Positions 1-8,225 of a stretch of DNA of 64,000 bases are shown one piece after another. This DNA is from UBA11986 sp031402435. GTDB taxonomy: Bacteria; Bacteroidota; Ignavibacteria; UBA10030; UBA6906. How positions within the stretch are numbered: position 1 is the first letter of the stretch; the number at the start of each line of letters is the position of its first letter. Made by a program: the position numbers and the translations under genes. The notes under the pieces are model-generated. The model saw only the letters and a program-made list of their open reading frames with translations. It had not been told where the DNA came from and did not search any database. The stretch covers positions 62,001-126,000 of the forward strand of contig JANNSJ010000015.1 in NCBI GenBank assembly GCA_031402435.1. The letters are read 5' to 3'.

Positions 1-137
1 CCCATTCCCATGCCACGCGCACCAAATCCCATTCTACTGAACGCGCCCGCAGTTCCGCCGAGTTGAGCCAGCGATTCTCCTTCATGCGAGAGCATGAGAA
101 GAGTAAAGAGAACGGCCTTGTTCAGAAAGTTCCGCAT
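1..137 (-). CDS. PorV/UPF0164-like outer-membrane protein, N-terminal fragment
   Basis: Partial gene that starts at the ATG at 137 and runs off the left edge; 45 codons are visible. The product begins with a signal peptide (MRNFLNKAVLFTLLMLSHEG, then ESLAQ) and continues into AGAFSRMGFGARGMGMG. That glycine/arginine-rich opening of the mature chain is typical of PorV/PorQ-like beta-barrel proteins of the FCB group, some of which serve the type IX secretion system (family knowledge). The start lies one base after the stop codon of the upstream propeller gene, so the two are very probably translationally coupled. The exact family cannot be settled from 45 residues. Confidence 0.6.
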   Translation of the reverse strand, partial: MRNFLNKAVLFTLLMLSHEGESLAQLGGTAGAFSRMGFGARGMGM

Positions 138-138
138 T

Positions 139-1686
139 CTATTCAAGCACCATCACCTTTCCCCATACCGAATCGTCGTCGTTGACAACAACCCGATAGA
201 AGTACACGCCGTTGGTGACCTGCTTTCTTCCATCATCCCTGCCATCCCAGATCTCGTCGAACTCCTGAATACCGGATCGCTGTGCATCTTTGATAACAGT
301 ACGAACCCGGTTCATTCCGAAATCGAACACTTCAATCGTTACAGAGCCTTGAACGCCACCTGTACTGTAGTGGAAGCGCACGTTTTCCTGGGCCGGAGAA
401 AATGGGTTGGGGTAGGAATATGTCATGGTTGTTCCACCAATTGGTCGGTAGGAGCGCATTATTTCCCACGTTTCACCAAATGGATGAGTAGCGTTGTCGA
501 TGGTCTTCACAAGTCCATCGTTCGAACCGCAGTATACTGTATCACCAACTACACCCACAGAGAAGAATGCTGTAGAAGTGATCCGCTGACCGGTAGTCTT
601 GTCAATGATGGTGCCAGATGTATTCCATGACCTTCCACCGTCGTCGGTCCGGTAAACGCCTTCATCCGTCGCGATGTAAGCAATCGAATCCTTGAATGCA
701 AAGTCGTAAGCCTTGATGCCGTGGAGGTGGTTCTTCCATATCCTTCCGTCATCCTCCGAATAACTGATGCCGTACTGTTCGTTGGGATCGATGTCTGCCT
801 TCCAATTGGTACACCATACACGGTACGTCGACCCGATCTGTTGTCCCTTGATGGCAATAACCCAATTACCAAGGATGTGCGCCTGCTGATTGAGAGTTGT
901 AAACTTCGACCAGCTTGACCCGGCATCAGTGGATCTATTGATACCTCCCGCTGTGCCGGCCCAGATGAGAGAGTCGGTTTGTGCAAACACAGAGAAGGCG
1001 AGGAAATTGTTGTCTCTCCGCGGGTCTATGGAGTAATTTCCAAGCACGTCAGTAGGGGAGATGGTATTAAGGTTCTGTGAGGGCAATACGATCCGTTGCC
1101 AGGTTTGGCCAAGGTTGGTGGACTTTCTCAGACCGCTGGACCAACTTGATATCCAAACATTCGAATTCGTGACTTCAACATCGAACGTAACATTTTGTTC
1201 CGGCACAACGATTGGCAGAAACTTGACTGTGTTGGTACCGTACATGACAAGGCTATCACCAAGGCCATCCAGTGGTTGTGGCAGGCGGGTCCACGTGCTT
1301 CCGTTATTTGTGGAGTAGGTGAAGCCAGTTCCTGTTTGTACTCCCTGTCCGCTCACATCTTTTGTAAATCCAGTGGAAGCCCACACCGTGTCACCCAGAA
1401 TATCGACCGCAAAAATACCTCGACTGGCAAACTCAGGAGTTGCGCGGAAGCTTTCCCATGAGCGACCTCCGTTCACCGAATGCGCCAGTCCTTTCCCTGT
1501 GCCGATCCAGATCGATGTACTATCGGTGGAGATGTGGGAGACGGAGTTGCTGGGGGGAAGAGAAGATGATACTCCTTGGGTGTCGAGTCTTGGCGAATCC
1601 AAACCGTGAATCTGAGAGACAGCCGGAACTACAAAACCAATCAGGGTGCTCAAAAGTAGTGTTTTGACAGAGTGGTCCGTGATCAT
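139..1686 (-). CDS. Secreted BNR/sialidase-like propeller protein with T9SS sorting domain
   Basis: 515 residues. It has an N-terminal signal peptide (MITDHSVKTLLLSTLIGFVV...AVS) and repeated propeller blades with the 'GxxWxxxTxxGlxxSxDgGxSW' pattern, for example STDAGSSWSKF and RTDDGGRSWNTSG. The last ~85 residues form a type IX sorting domain: YSYPNPFSPAQENVRFHY, then a DGRDDGRKQVTNGVYFYRV motif and a KVMVLE end. Inferred to be exported across the outer membrane and anchored or released at the surface. Its start overlaps the stop of the upstream lipoprotein gene by 4 bases (ATGA), and it is followed directly by a PorV-like gene, so the three form an operon. The ligand is unknown. Confidence 0.8.
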   Translation of the reverse strand: MITDHSVKTLLLSTLIGFVVPAVSQIHGLDSPRLDTQGVSSSLPPSNSVSHISTDSTSIWIGTGKGLAHSVNGGRSWESFRATPEFASRGIFAVDILGDTVWASTGFTKDVSGQGVQTGTGFTYSTNNGSTWTRLPQPLDGLGDSLVMYGTNTVKFLPIVVPEQNVTFDVEVTNSNVWISSWSSGLRKSTNLGQTWQRIVLPSQNLNTISPTDVLGNYSIDPRRDNNFLAFSVFAQTDSLIWAGTAGGINRSTDAGSSWSKFTTLNQQAHILGNWVIAIKGQQIGSTYRVWCTNWKADIDPNEQYGISYSEDDGRIWKNHLHGIKAYDFAFKDSIAYIATDEGVYRTDDGGRSWNTSGTIIDKTTGQRITSTAFFSVGVVGDTVYCGSNDGLVKTIDNATHPFGETWEIMRSYRPIGGTTMTYSYPNPFSPAQENVRFHYSTGGVQGSVTIEVFDFGMNRVRTVIKDAQRSGIQEFDEIWDGRDDGRKQVTNGVYFYRVVVNDDDSVWGKVMVLE

Positions 1687-2549
1687 CGTGTAGTGAAGTA
1701 ATGTTGAATGGTTGCACTCGTATCACCAAATGAATCTATTGCCTGAAACCCGAACAGGTTTGTTCGCCGTGCCGTGGTTGGAAATGGAAAGACTGGAATA
1801 AGAAAGGAAAACCTTCCGTCGCCCGCTATGTCGTCGCCACTCCTTAGCGAGATTCCAGCCACAATGACGGCTGGATCAAGGCCGCCGTCATCTTTCATGA
1901 AGAAGCGGGTTTGGGAAGTATCGATCGGGATCAACCTGCGGAAGAACACTTGGCGGATGTCAGCCAAACCGTCTGAATCGGAAGCGGATGCAGTAAACTG
2001 AACGGTTAGATAGCCACTTGCAGGTAGATCAATTGTATCTGGCGTTGTTGCATTCAATAGAACAGGAGCAGAATTTCGTCGCGCTAGTGTTAGTTGATTC
2101 ACCAATGAGTTGCTTTCAGACCCATTTCTATCAATTGCTCGAACTCTTACTCCGTACCTTCCTGCTTGCGATCTTGACAGCGTGATTGCGATTGGTCCCG
2201 AAAAAACCCCGTCGCCTCTGAGAGAGTCGGTTGCTACGCCGTCATCACGAAGTTCATTGCCGCTTACAGCAATAGACGCGTCCGACCTGAGTGCATCAAC
2301 GAGAACGGAGATGATGTCTGAAGGGCCATCGATATCTGACGCTTTTACCCTTACAATCACAGAGACATTGTATACTCCGTTTGATGGCACAAGATTATCG
2401 ATATTGATAGAATCCGGGCTCAACTGTAAGGTGCTTACGAGAGGAGGGGTATCTTTTGAGTCGAATGGCTCAAGTTGGTTCTTGTCGCACCCGAACAAGG
2501 TCAACAAGAACAGGATGCACAAAGCAATATAAGTTCGTACAGGGCGCAT
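1683..2549 (-). CDS. Surface lipoprotein with Ig/cadherin-like repeats
   Basis: 288 residues from the ATG at 2549. This start was chosen over an upstream ATG at 2606 because it gives a clean lipoprotein signal (MRPVRTYIALCILFLLTLFG followed by Cys). The body has two repeats of about 100 residues with patterns such as 'VKASDIDGPSDIISVLVD' and 'ASASDSDGLADIRQVFF', each followed by 'DDGxxxDxxxGDGxFSxxI'. These resemble bacterial Ig-like or cadherin-like beta-sandwich repeats whose acidic residues could bind calcium. Likely a lipid-anchored periplasmic or surface protein. First gene of a minus-strand operon; the next gene overlaps its stop by 4 bases. Function unknown. Confidence 0.7.
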   Translation of the reverse strand: MRPVRTYIALCILFLLTLFGCDKNQLEPFDSKDTPPLVSTLQLSPDSINIDNLVPSNGVYNVSVIVRVKASDIDGPSDIISVLVDALRSDASIAVSGNELRDDGVATDSLRGDGVFSGPIAITLSRSQAGRYGVRVRAIDRNGSESNSLVNQLTLARRNSAPVLLNATTPDTIDLPASGYLTVQFTASASDSDGLADIRQVFFRRLIPIDTSQTRFFMKDDGGLDPAVIVAGISLRSGDDIAGDGRFSFLIPVFPFPTTARRTNLFGFQAIDSFGDTSATIQHYFTTR

Positions 2550-3126
2550 AAGCTGATGGATGGAAACGCAACAAAAAAAACCGAACCTCAATACAAGAAA
2601 AAGCACTTGGAACGAGACTCGGTGATTACCTCATTGGTTTGTCTATTGATGAAAGTGACGCTCAAACTGCACTGGATCAAAATGTATCAACACTTCAATA
2701 GACAACCCTATTTTGTCATGGAAACTGTATTGAAACTAACCAAAGTTTAATTGAATGTCAAGGATTACGGGGAAATCAGCAGACCTCAAGTTTGTGCTTT
2801 GATATCTTACCGAATCAAGTTCAAGTGATTCCGCTGTGTGTTGTGAAGCGAATATGCAACCGTCTGCCAGAGCATTGCGTTGACAATGACAAACGTGTTC
2901 TGAAGCGCAGTACGCTGCTACGCGCAAGAGTGGGACGCGTCAACGGTGACTTTGAATTGGAAAGCTGATCACACGAGCAATAACTATATGGAATGACATC
3001 CTTTTCCCGATCTCCCCATCAAGAAAATTGCGGTGTGCCTATTGATTTTAGATTTCACTTTTTCTAAGTTGGTCGGAGTATTCTTGCTGTTCTCTTTCCT
3101 GTTTGTTCTCCACACAGGAACATCAC
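2550..3126. other. Divergent intergenic region
   Basis: 577 bases between the minus-strand lipoprotein operon and yifB. Short open frames here have no ribosome binding site or family resemblance and are judged non-coding. It must hold the promoters of both flanking transcripts; one weak candidate for yifB is listed separately. Confidence 0.5.
3042..3070 (+). promoter_or_regulatory. Possible promoter of yifB
   Basis: TTGATT, a 17-base spacer and TAAGTT, about 50 bases upstream of the yifB start. The spacing is right but the -10 box is poor. Weak evidence. Confidence 0.3.
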
Positions 3127-4665
3127 ATGCTCTCCAAAGTCATCAGCTGTGCCACGTACGGTGTGAACGCTTACCTCGTTGAGGTTGAGACGCACATTGA
3201 AAAACAACTGCCTTCCATTTCCATCGTCGGCCTGCCGGACAATGCAGTGAAGGAAAGCCGGGAGAGGGTGACTGCGGCGATCAAGAACTGTGCGTTCGAG
3301 TTCCCAACGAAGAAGATTACGGTGAACCTTGCCCCTGCAGACATTAAGAAAGAAGGATCAGCGTTTGACCTTCCGATGGCAATAGGCATACTCGCTTCCA
3401 CGGAGCAGGCGTCATCTGATGTGCTCGGCGACTATGTTCTGCTCGGGGAACTGGCATTGGATGGGTCGTTGCGACCTATACATGGAACGCTTCCGATGGC
3501 CCTTGAGGTAAGGCGAAGAAAAGTGAAGGGGATGATCGTCCCCAAGGAAAACGGAAAGGAAGCTGCAATGGTGGAAGGTATCGCCGTGTATCCGATGTCG
3601 TCATTGAAAGAGACTGTTGAATTTTTGAACGCGGATCATGCTTCGCTTGCACCGTTGAAGGTCAACATCAAGGAGCTTTTTGCCCATGACCAGATGTACA
3701 TGTCCGACTTTGCGGACGTTAAAGGACAGGAAAACGTAAAGCGTGCTCTCGAGGTGGCTGCAGCAGGCGGCCATAACATCATCATGATAGGGCCTCCGGG
3801 ATCAGGAAAGACCATGCTTGCGAAGCGCCTGCCAAGCATTCTGCCACCACTGTCATTTGAAGAGGCGTTAGAGACCACGAAGATTCACTCGGTTGCTGGT
3901 TTGCTTCCCCCCGACACCGCGTTGATTGCAACACGCCCCTTCCGTTCACCGCATCATACCATCTCCGATGCAGCCCTGGTCGGTGGTGGGACAATTCCAC
4001 GGCCCGGAGAGATATCTCTTTCACACCATGGCGTATTGTTTCTTGATGAGCTTCCTGAGTTTGCCCGCAATGTGCTGGAGGTTCTTCGTCAGCCACTCGA
4101 GGATGGTCATGTGACAATCAGTCGTTCGAAACTCTCCGTGGACTATCCAGCCAACTTCATGCTGGTGTGCGCCATGAACCCCTGCCCTTGCGGTTACTAC
4201 ACCGATCCGACAAAGGAATGCACGTGTCAACCGCAGGTCATCCAGAAATACATGTCGAAGATTTCTGGACCATTGCTCGACCGGATTGATCTTCACATCG
4301 AAGTGCCTGCAGTGAAGTACAAAGAACTCTCAAGCAAAGAGAGTGGAGAGAGTTCTGAGAAAATACGAGCGAGAGTAATACAGGCACGTGAAATTCAAGT
4401 CCACCGATTCAAGGGACGCAAGGGGCTTTTCTCTAATGCCGATATGCAATCAAAGGATATTCGCGAGTATTGTAAGCTCGATAGTGCGGGGGAGGAGCTG
4501 CTAAAGATGGCGATCACAAAACTTGGACTCTCTGCGCGTGCATACGACCGAATCCTTAAAGTAGGGAGGACGATTGCCGACATGGCTGGGAGGGTGGATA
4601 TCCGCTCGGAACATATCAGTGAGGCGATACAGTACAGGAGCCTCGACAGGAATCTGATGACGTGA
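3127..4665 (+). CDS. yifB: YifB/ComM family Mg-chelatase-like ATPase
   Basis: 512 residues from the ATG at 3127, preceded by CACAGGAACATCAC as the ribosome binding site; an in-frame ATG at 3103 lacks one. The N-terminal domain is ChlI-like (SIVGLPDNAVKESRERV, residues ~40-55). It is followed by an AAA+ domain with Walker A GPPGSGKT (~222-229), Walker B VLFLDELPEF (~303-312) and a C-terminal Mg_chelatase_C domain containing the paired-cysteine stretch NPCPCGYYTDPTKECTC. In naturally competent bacteria ComM is a hexameric helicase that promotes branch migration during recombination of incoming DNA (established for the family). Complete and of normal length. Four truncated copies of its 3' end occur elsewhere in this window. 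Confidence 0.93.
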   Translation: MLSKVISCATYGVNAYLVEVETHIEKQLPSISIVGLPDNAVKESRERVTAAIKNCAFEFPTKKITVNLAPADIKKEGSAFDLPMAIGILASTEQASSDVLGDYVLLGELALDGSLRPIHGTLPMALEVRRRKVKGMIVPKENGKEAAMVEGIAVYPMSSLKETVEFLNADHASLAPLKVNIKELFAHDQMYMSDFADVKGQENVKRALEVAAAGGHNIIMIGPPGSGKTMLAKRLPSILPPLSFEEALETTKIHSVAGLLPPDTALIATRPFRSPHHTISDAALVGGGTIPRPGEISLSHHGVLFLDELPEFARNVLEVLRQPLEDGHVTISRSKLSVDYPANFMLVCAMNPCPCGYYTDPTKECTCQPQVIQKYMSKISGPLLDRIDLHIEVPAVKYKELSSKESGESSEKIRARVIQAREIQVHRFKGRKGLFSNADMQSKDIREYCKLDSAGEELLKMAITKLGLSARAYDRILKVGRTIADMAGRVDIRSEHISEAIQYRSLDRNLMT

Positions 4666-4813
4666 AGTCATCCTGATGTAGATATCGAGTGTTCATTTCT
4701 TCAACATCCATCCTCGAAGATTTTTCGTCTCGCAGAAAATCCTTGACTTTCGTTGTTTTCGGTATTAACTTGGCTTGGGGATAATCACTGAGGTGAGGAA
4801 GCAATTCTGGCTT

Positions 4814-4840
4814 CCCGCTCCCGCTCCCGCTCCCGCTCCG
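4814..4840 (+). repeat. Hexanucleotide tandem repeat (CCCGCT)x4
   Basis: Four perfect tandem copies of CCCGCT followed by CCG, in the gap between yifB and the downstream VCBS gene, about 100 bases before the latter's start. The unit is a multiple of three and lies outside coding sequence. It could vary in length by slippage and alter promoter spacing, but this is inference. Confidence 0.85.
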
Positions 4841-4936
4841 GGAAAGTTCTTTCAATCGAATTAACGAAAATCTGAGAAACCCTTGATCGGGTTTCGCGCG
4901 GTATTTCACACGTGCAGTAAGCAGGAGATCGAATTC

Positions 4937-6622
4937 ATGAAAAGACTATCCGTACTGTTCTTCGTCATACCAATTGTGTTTTTGGGTGGACAGAGGTTAC
5001 ACCGGCCAGATCGTCATGGTCTCAAAAGACAACTAGATGAGTTATCTCGCATCGGCGTGACTCACCGCCTGCTCGACCAAAACACAATTGAACTTCGCGA
5101 CACGATCACGGGCTGGAGTCGTCTGAGGACAATTGACGAGCCGAGTGAAACAGCGATACGAGGTTGGGCTGCCATGCGCGATGTACCGGTGATTGACTTT
5201 GACCCCACAATAGTGGATACCAGCCAATGGATAGGGTGGTACAACTACTGGGCGAATGTACCGGTGGGAAACCTAGATGTTCGCTACCCGATCCAGGCCT
5301 ACGATTTTGATGGAAATGGGTTCCCTGAAATCTATGGACCGTTCGGATCGCCCGGGTTCGGTTCCATGACACGTGTGTATGAGGTTTACCCTGATGGCAG
5401 CACAACCCTAAGACACACTTACAATGCGGTCGCGGGTCTTAGCACTCAAGTACTCGACGTGGACAGAAATGGACTGTTGGACATAGTGTTCAATCGTAAT
5501 CAGGACATCAATGTTTACGAGCAACCAACTATCTTGTCGCTCCCTACACAGCTGAAGTGTACGTACAATAAGTACAATGGACTGGCTCCGTACGTGTCTA
5601 TCGAACCCATGGCGGACATGGACGGCGACTCGGTGATGGACTTTGTGCACCGGGGGGCGGATACGACTCTAACCCGAGGCTATATGCTGGCAGTGTCGGA
5701 GTACAACCCATCCGCCAAGAACTTCGGAATGGTCTGGTACACAATACCACCTCAAAACGAGTTCGATGGATACGACGTGGGTGACTACGACGGTGATGGT
5801 CGGATGGAGATATCAGCGAGCTCCCTTTGGGGGAAGGTCTGGGTTATTGAGAACACAGGAGGCAATGACAGCTATGCTCTCACGTTTCAGGATAGCCTGC
5901 CTCTTGTCAACATGTTCTTCCAAGCCTCTGGCGATGTTGATCACGACGGCAAGCGAGAGTTATTCGTAGGTGCGACGATGGGTTCAGGCAACTGGACGGT
6001 GATGTATGAAGCTGACAGCAACGATCATTACTCGTCTCGCATCGTGCTTCACTTGCTTTCGGGGGGTTCACTGGATGATCCCACTTATTTCTGCCGAGAC
6101 GTGAACAGCGATGGCCAGTTAGAACTTGTGATCCTTAGCGGGGGATGGATGTACGTGTTCAAATCGAATGCTGACGATTCGTATTACCTCTGGTATCTAA
6201 AGAAAGGTCCATCCAGTTTTACCGTAAACTTCCATGATATGGATGGCGACGGAATTCAGGACATTCTCTGGTCGACCATCCGGGAGAACCGATGGGCAAC
6301 TGACATTTTCCGCGGGTCTCCTTTGGTTGGTGTAGATCCTGAGCCCCCAGCGCTGCCACAGCGATTGGAACTACAGCAGAATTATCCCAACCCGTTTAAT
6401 CCTGCAACCAATTTTCAATTCTCAATTGTCAATCGTCAATTTGCAATTCTGAAGGTGCACAATGTACTTGGCCGTGAAGTCGCAACGCTGGTGAACGAGG
6501 AGAAGCAACCTGGAACCTACACAGTGGAATGGAACGCAAGTGGCGTCGCAAGCGGAGTGTACTTCTACCAACTGCAAGCTGGAAGCTTCACGAGCGTGAA
6601 GAAGCTTCTTCTTTTGAAGTAA
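4937..6622 (+). CDS. Secreted FG-GAP/VCBS repeat protein with T9SS sorting domain
   Basis: 561 residues from the ATG at 4937, preceded by AGGAG. It has a signal peptide (MKRLSVLFFVIPIVFLGG) and then at least seven FG-GAP/VCBS-type calcium-binding loops: DFDGNGFPEI, DVDRNGLLDI, DMDGDSVMDF, DYDGDGRMEI, DVDHDGKREL, DVNSDGQLEL and DMDGDGIQDI. These form a seven-bladed integrin-like propeller. The C-terminus is a full type IX sorting domain (LQQNYPNPFNPATNFQFSI ... GREVATLVNE ... ASGVYFYQLQAGS ... KKLLLLK). Exported surface or extracellular protein; ligand unknown. A decayed yifB fragment lies just downstream. Confidence 0.85.
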   Translation: MKRLSVLFFVIPIVFLGGQRLHRPDRHGLKRQLDELSRIGVTHRLLDQNTIELRDTITGWSRLRTIDEPSETAIRGWAAMRDVPVIDFDPTIVDTSQWIGWYNYWANVPVGNLDVRYPIQAYDFDGNGFPEIYGPFGSPGFGSMTRVYEVYPDGSTTLRHTYNAVAGLSTQVLDVDRNGLLDIVFNRNQDINVYEQPTILSLPTQLKCTYNKYNGLAPYVSIEPMADMDGDSVMDFVHRGADTTLTRGYMLAVSEYNPSAKNFGMVWYTIPPQNEFDGYDVGDYDGDGRMEISASSLWGKVWVIENTGGNDSYALTFQDSLPLVNMFFQASGDVDHDGKRELFVGATMGSGNWTVMYEADSNDHYSSRIVLHLLSGGSLDDPTYFCRDVNSDGQLELVILSGGWMYVFKSNADDSYYLWYLKKGPSSFTVNFHDMDGDGIQDILWSTIRENRWATDIFRGSPLVGVDPEPPALPQRLELQQNYPNPFNPATNFQFSIVNRQFAILKVHNVLGREVATLVNEEKQPGTYTVEWNASGVASGVYFYQLQAGSFTSVKKLLLLK

Positions 6623-6733
6623 ATCGGTTGGCGTACGACTCATGTTCTTGCCAGGGTCTGGGTAGACAAGCAACTCAACCAGCAGTTGGCCGAGCTTCGT
6701 CGATGTGAGAGCTTGTCCCACCGTGCGAGCGCC

Positions 6734-6857
6734 TCTTGGACTCTGGGCATGGCATACGACCGCATACTGCCGAGATGGGGTAGCCTTACAGATATTGCGG
6801 CCTGAACATATCAGTGAGGCGAAGTATCGTAGCCTCAATAGGAATCTGATGGCGTAA
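6734..6857 (+). pseudogene. Decayed fragment of the yifB 3' end (copy B)
   Basis: About 124 bases that align with the last ~145 bases of the intact yifB at 3127-4665. Shared stretches include CTTGGACTCT, GCATACGACCG and GAACATATCAGTGAGGCG, and an 'AGGAATCTGATGGCGTAA' ending stands against 'AGGAATCTGATGACGTGA'. It carries internal deletions and is not open in one frame. It sits about 110 bases after the stop of a T9SS gene. Confidence 0.85.
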
Positions 6858-6911
6858 CTACAAAAAAAATGCTCAACGGACACCTTACAGCTGAGGCTGT
6901 CAGACAGCACA

Positions 6912-8198
6912 CTACTTAAGTAAGAGCAGCTTTCTCACCTGTGCAAACGGTCCTGCATAAATCCGGTAGAAATAGACACCACTGGCTAGATTCGAACCGT
7001 CAATAGTCACCGAATGGAACCCTGCAGGTTTGATGCCATTGATTAGTGTCATCACTTCCCTGCCGAGTGCATCGTAGAGTTTCAGGGTTACTTGTGTGTT
7101 CGATGGCAGATCGAACTTGATTGTGGTCGTGGGGTTGAAAGGATTAGGATAGTTCTGCGACAGAGTAAATTCAGCAGGGGCAGTGGCTGAGTTGCTCAGC
7201 TTGAGTGCAACCGAGGCTTTTGGGTCACGGACGACGGATGCATGTGTTGAACTGAGCGGTGTTTCCCGCCCGTCGATGAGAAGTGATGCCGTACCTCCGC
7301 CTTCAGCGCGGATATACACGGGGTATACAGCTCCCGAGATTTTGATCCCTTGGTCCATCATTGCAGCCATGCTGCCTGACGCAAAACGAATATCGAATAC
7401 GCCATCAGGAGGTAGAGGTGGGAGCTCATAGTCGGCAGGATTTACTCCTCCGCTCGCGCTGAAGAAAAGCACCTGTTCGTTTCCGGTTGAGTCGCGGAGA
7501 ATCAGTCTGGCGAGGGAATTCGATGGCGCAACTCCTGTTGCTTGGGGAGGGAGGTCAGTCATAGGCGATGAGGAGAGCACAATGCTTCCTGCCTGACTTG
7601 TCTTCACCCAATATCCTTTACCTGGTTCAATCGTTTGCGTGTAGGAATACCCGCCTTGATAGGCAAAGTACGATGAGGCGATTATGCCTGGGGGTAGTGT
7701 TGCAATCGAAGAGGTTGCGATTGGATTCGAGATCGATCCGATCAGGTTCCACCCTGCAGCAACAGGGATGCTGTCCCGTGAGATAGCTGTGCCTGAGAAC
7801 AAAGAGTTCTGCGCTGATGCGAACCTCAGCCAGTACCCGGGGCCGTTGGCGAGGACCGGTTGTGCGATGTAGGATCCCTGATACGCAAAAGCGTTGGAGG
7901 TGGCGGTGGGGAACAAGACAGTTTTGGTGTAGTTGTTCACGATAAGAGGGACCGACACAAGGTTCCAGCCGCTCGCAATTGCAACGAATAGCCCGCTGGA
8001 GCCGCCGACCGCTGGGTTTGAGAAGAATCCGCTCGTCGTCCCGGCAAGCGGCTGTCCCGCAGCGGATCGTAGAGAGAGGGATGAGCCCGATGAGGCTCCG
8101 GCCCCCGAAGCGATTCCCGACCAGGAAATACGAGAGGATTGTCCACTGGCTGCCGAAGCAATGAGAGTAATGAGCAGCAGGAAGCTTGTTGGTTTCAT
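6912..8198 (-). CDS. Secreted T9SS cargo protein with twin 'GWNLVS...GYW' repeats
   Basis: 428 residues. The signal peptide is MKPTSFLLLITLIASAASGQ. The mature region carries two related units of about 75 residues: 'ASGWNLVSVPL ... FAYQGSYI ... GPGYWLRF' and 'AAGWNLIGSIS ... FAYQGGYSY ... GKGYWVKT'. These are common in FCB surface proteins, with no assigned function. A beta-rich region follows, then a canonical type IX sorting domain (LSQNYPNPFNPTTTIKFDLP ... GREVMTLING ... ASGVYFYRIYAGPF ... KLLLLK). It lies 27 bases downstream of the 827-residue propeller gene on the same strand, so the two are probably co-transcribed. Confidence 0.82.
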   Translation of the reverse strand: MKPTSFLLLITLIASAASGQSSRISWSGIASGAGASSGSSLSLRSAAGQPLAGTTSGFFSNPAVGGSSGLFVAIASGWNLVSVPLIVNNYTKTVLFPTATSNAFAYQGSYIAQPVLANGPGYWLRFASAQNSLFSGTAISRDSIPVAAGWNLIGSISNPIATSSIATLPPGIIASSYFAYQGGYSYTQTIEPGKGYWVKTSQAGSIVLSSSPMTDLPPQATGVAPSNSLARLILRDSTGNEQVLFFSASGGVNPADYELPPLPPDGVFDIRFASGSMAAMMDQGIKISGAVYPVYIRAEGGGTASLLIDGRETPLSSTHASVVRDPKASVALKLSNSATAPAEFTLSQNYPNPFNPTTTIKFDLPSNTQVTLKLYDALGREVMTLINGIKPAGFHSVTIDGSNLASGVYFYRIYAGPFAQVRKLLLLK

Positions 8199-8225
8199 AG
8201 TAGATTCCGTTCGTTGTACAATGGT

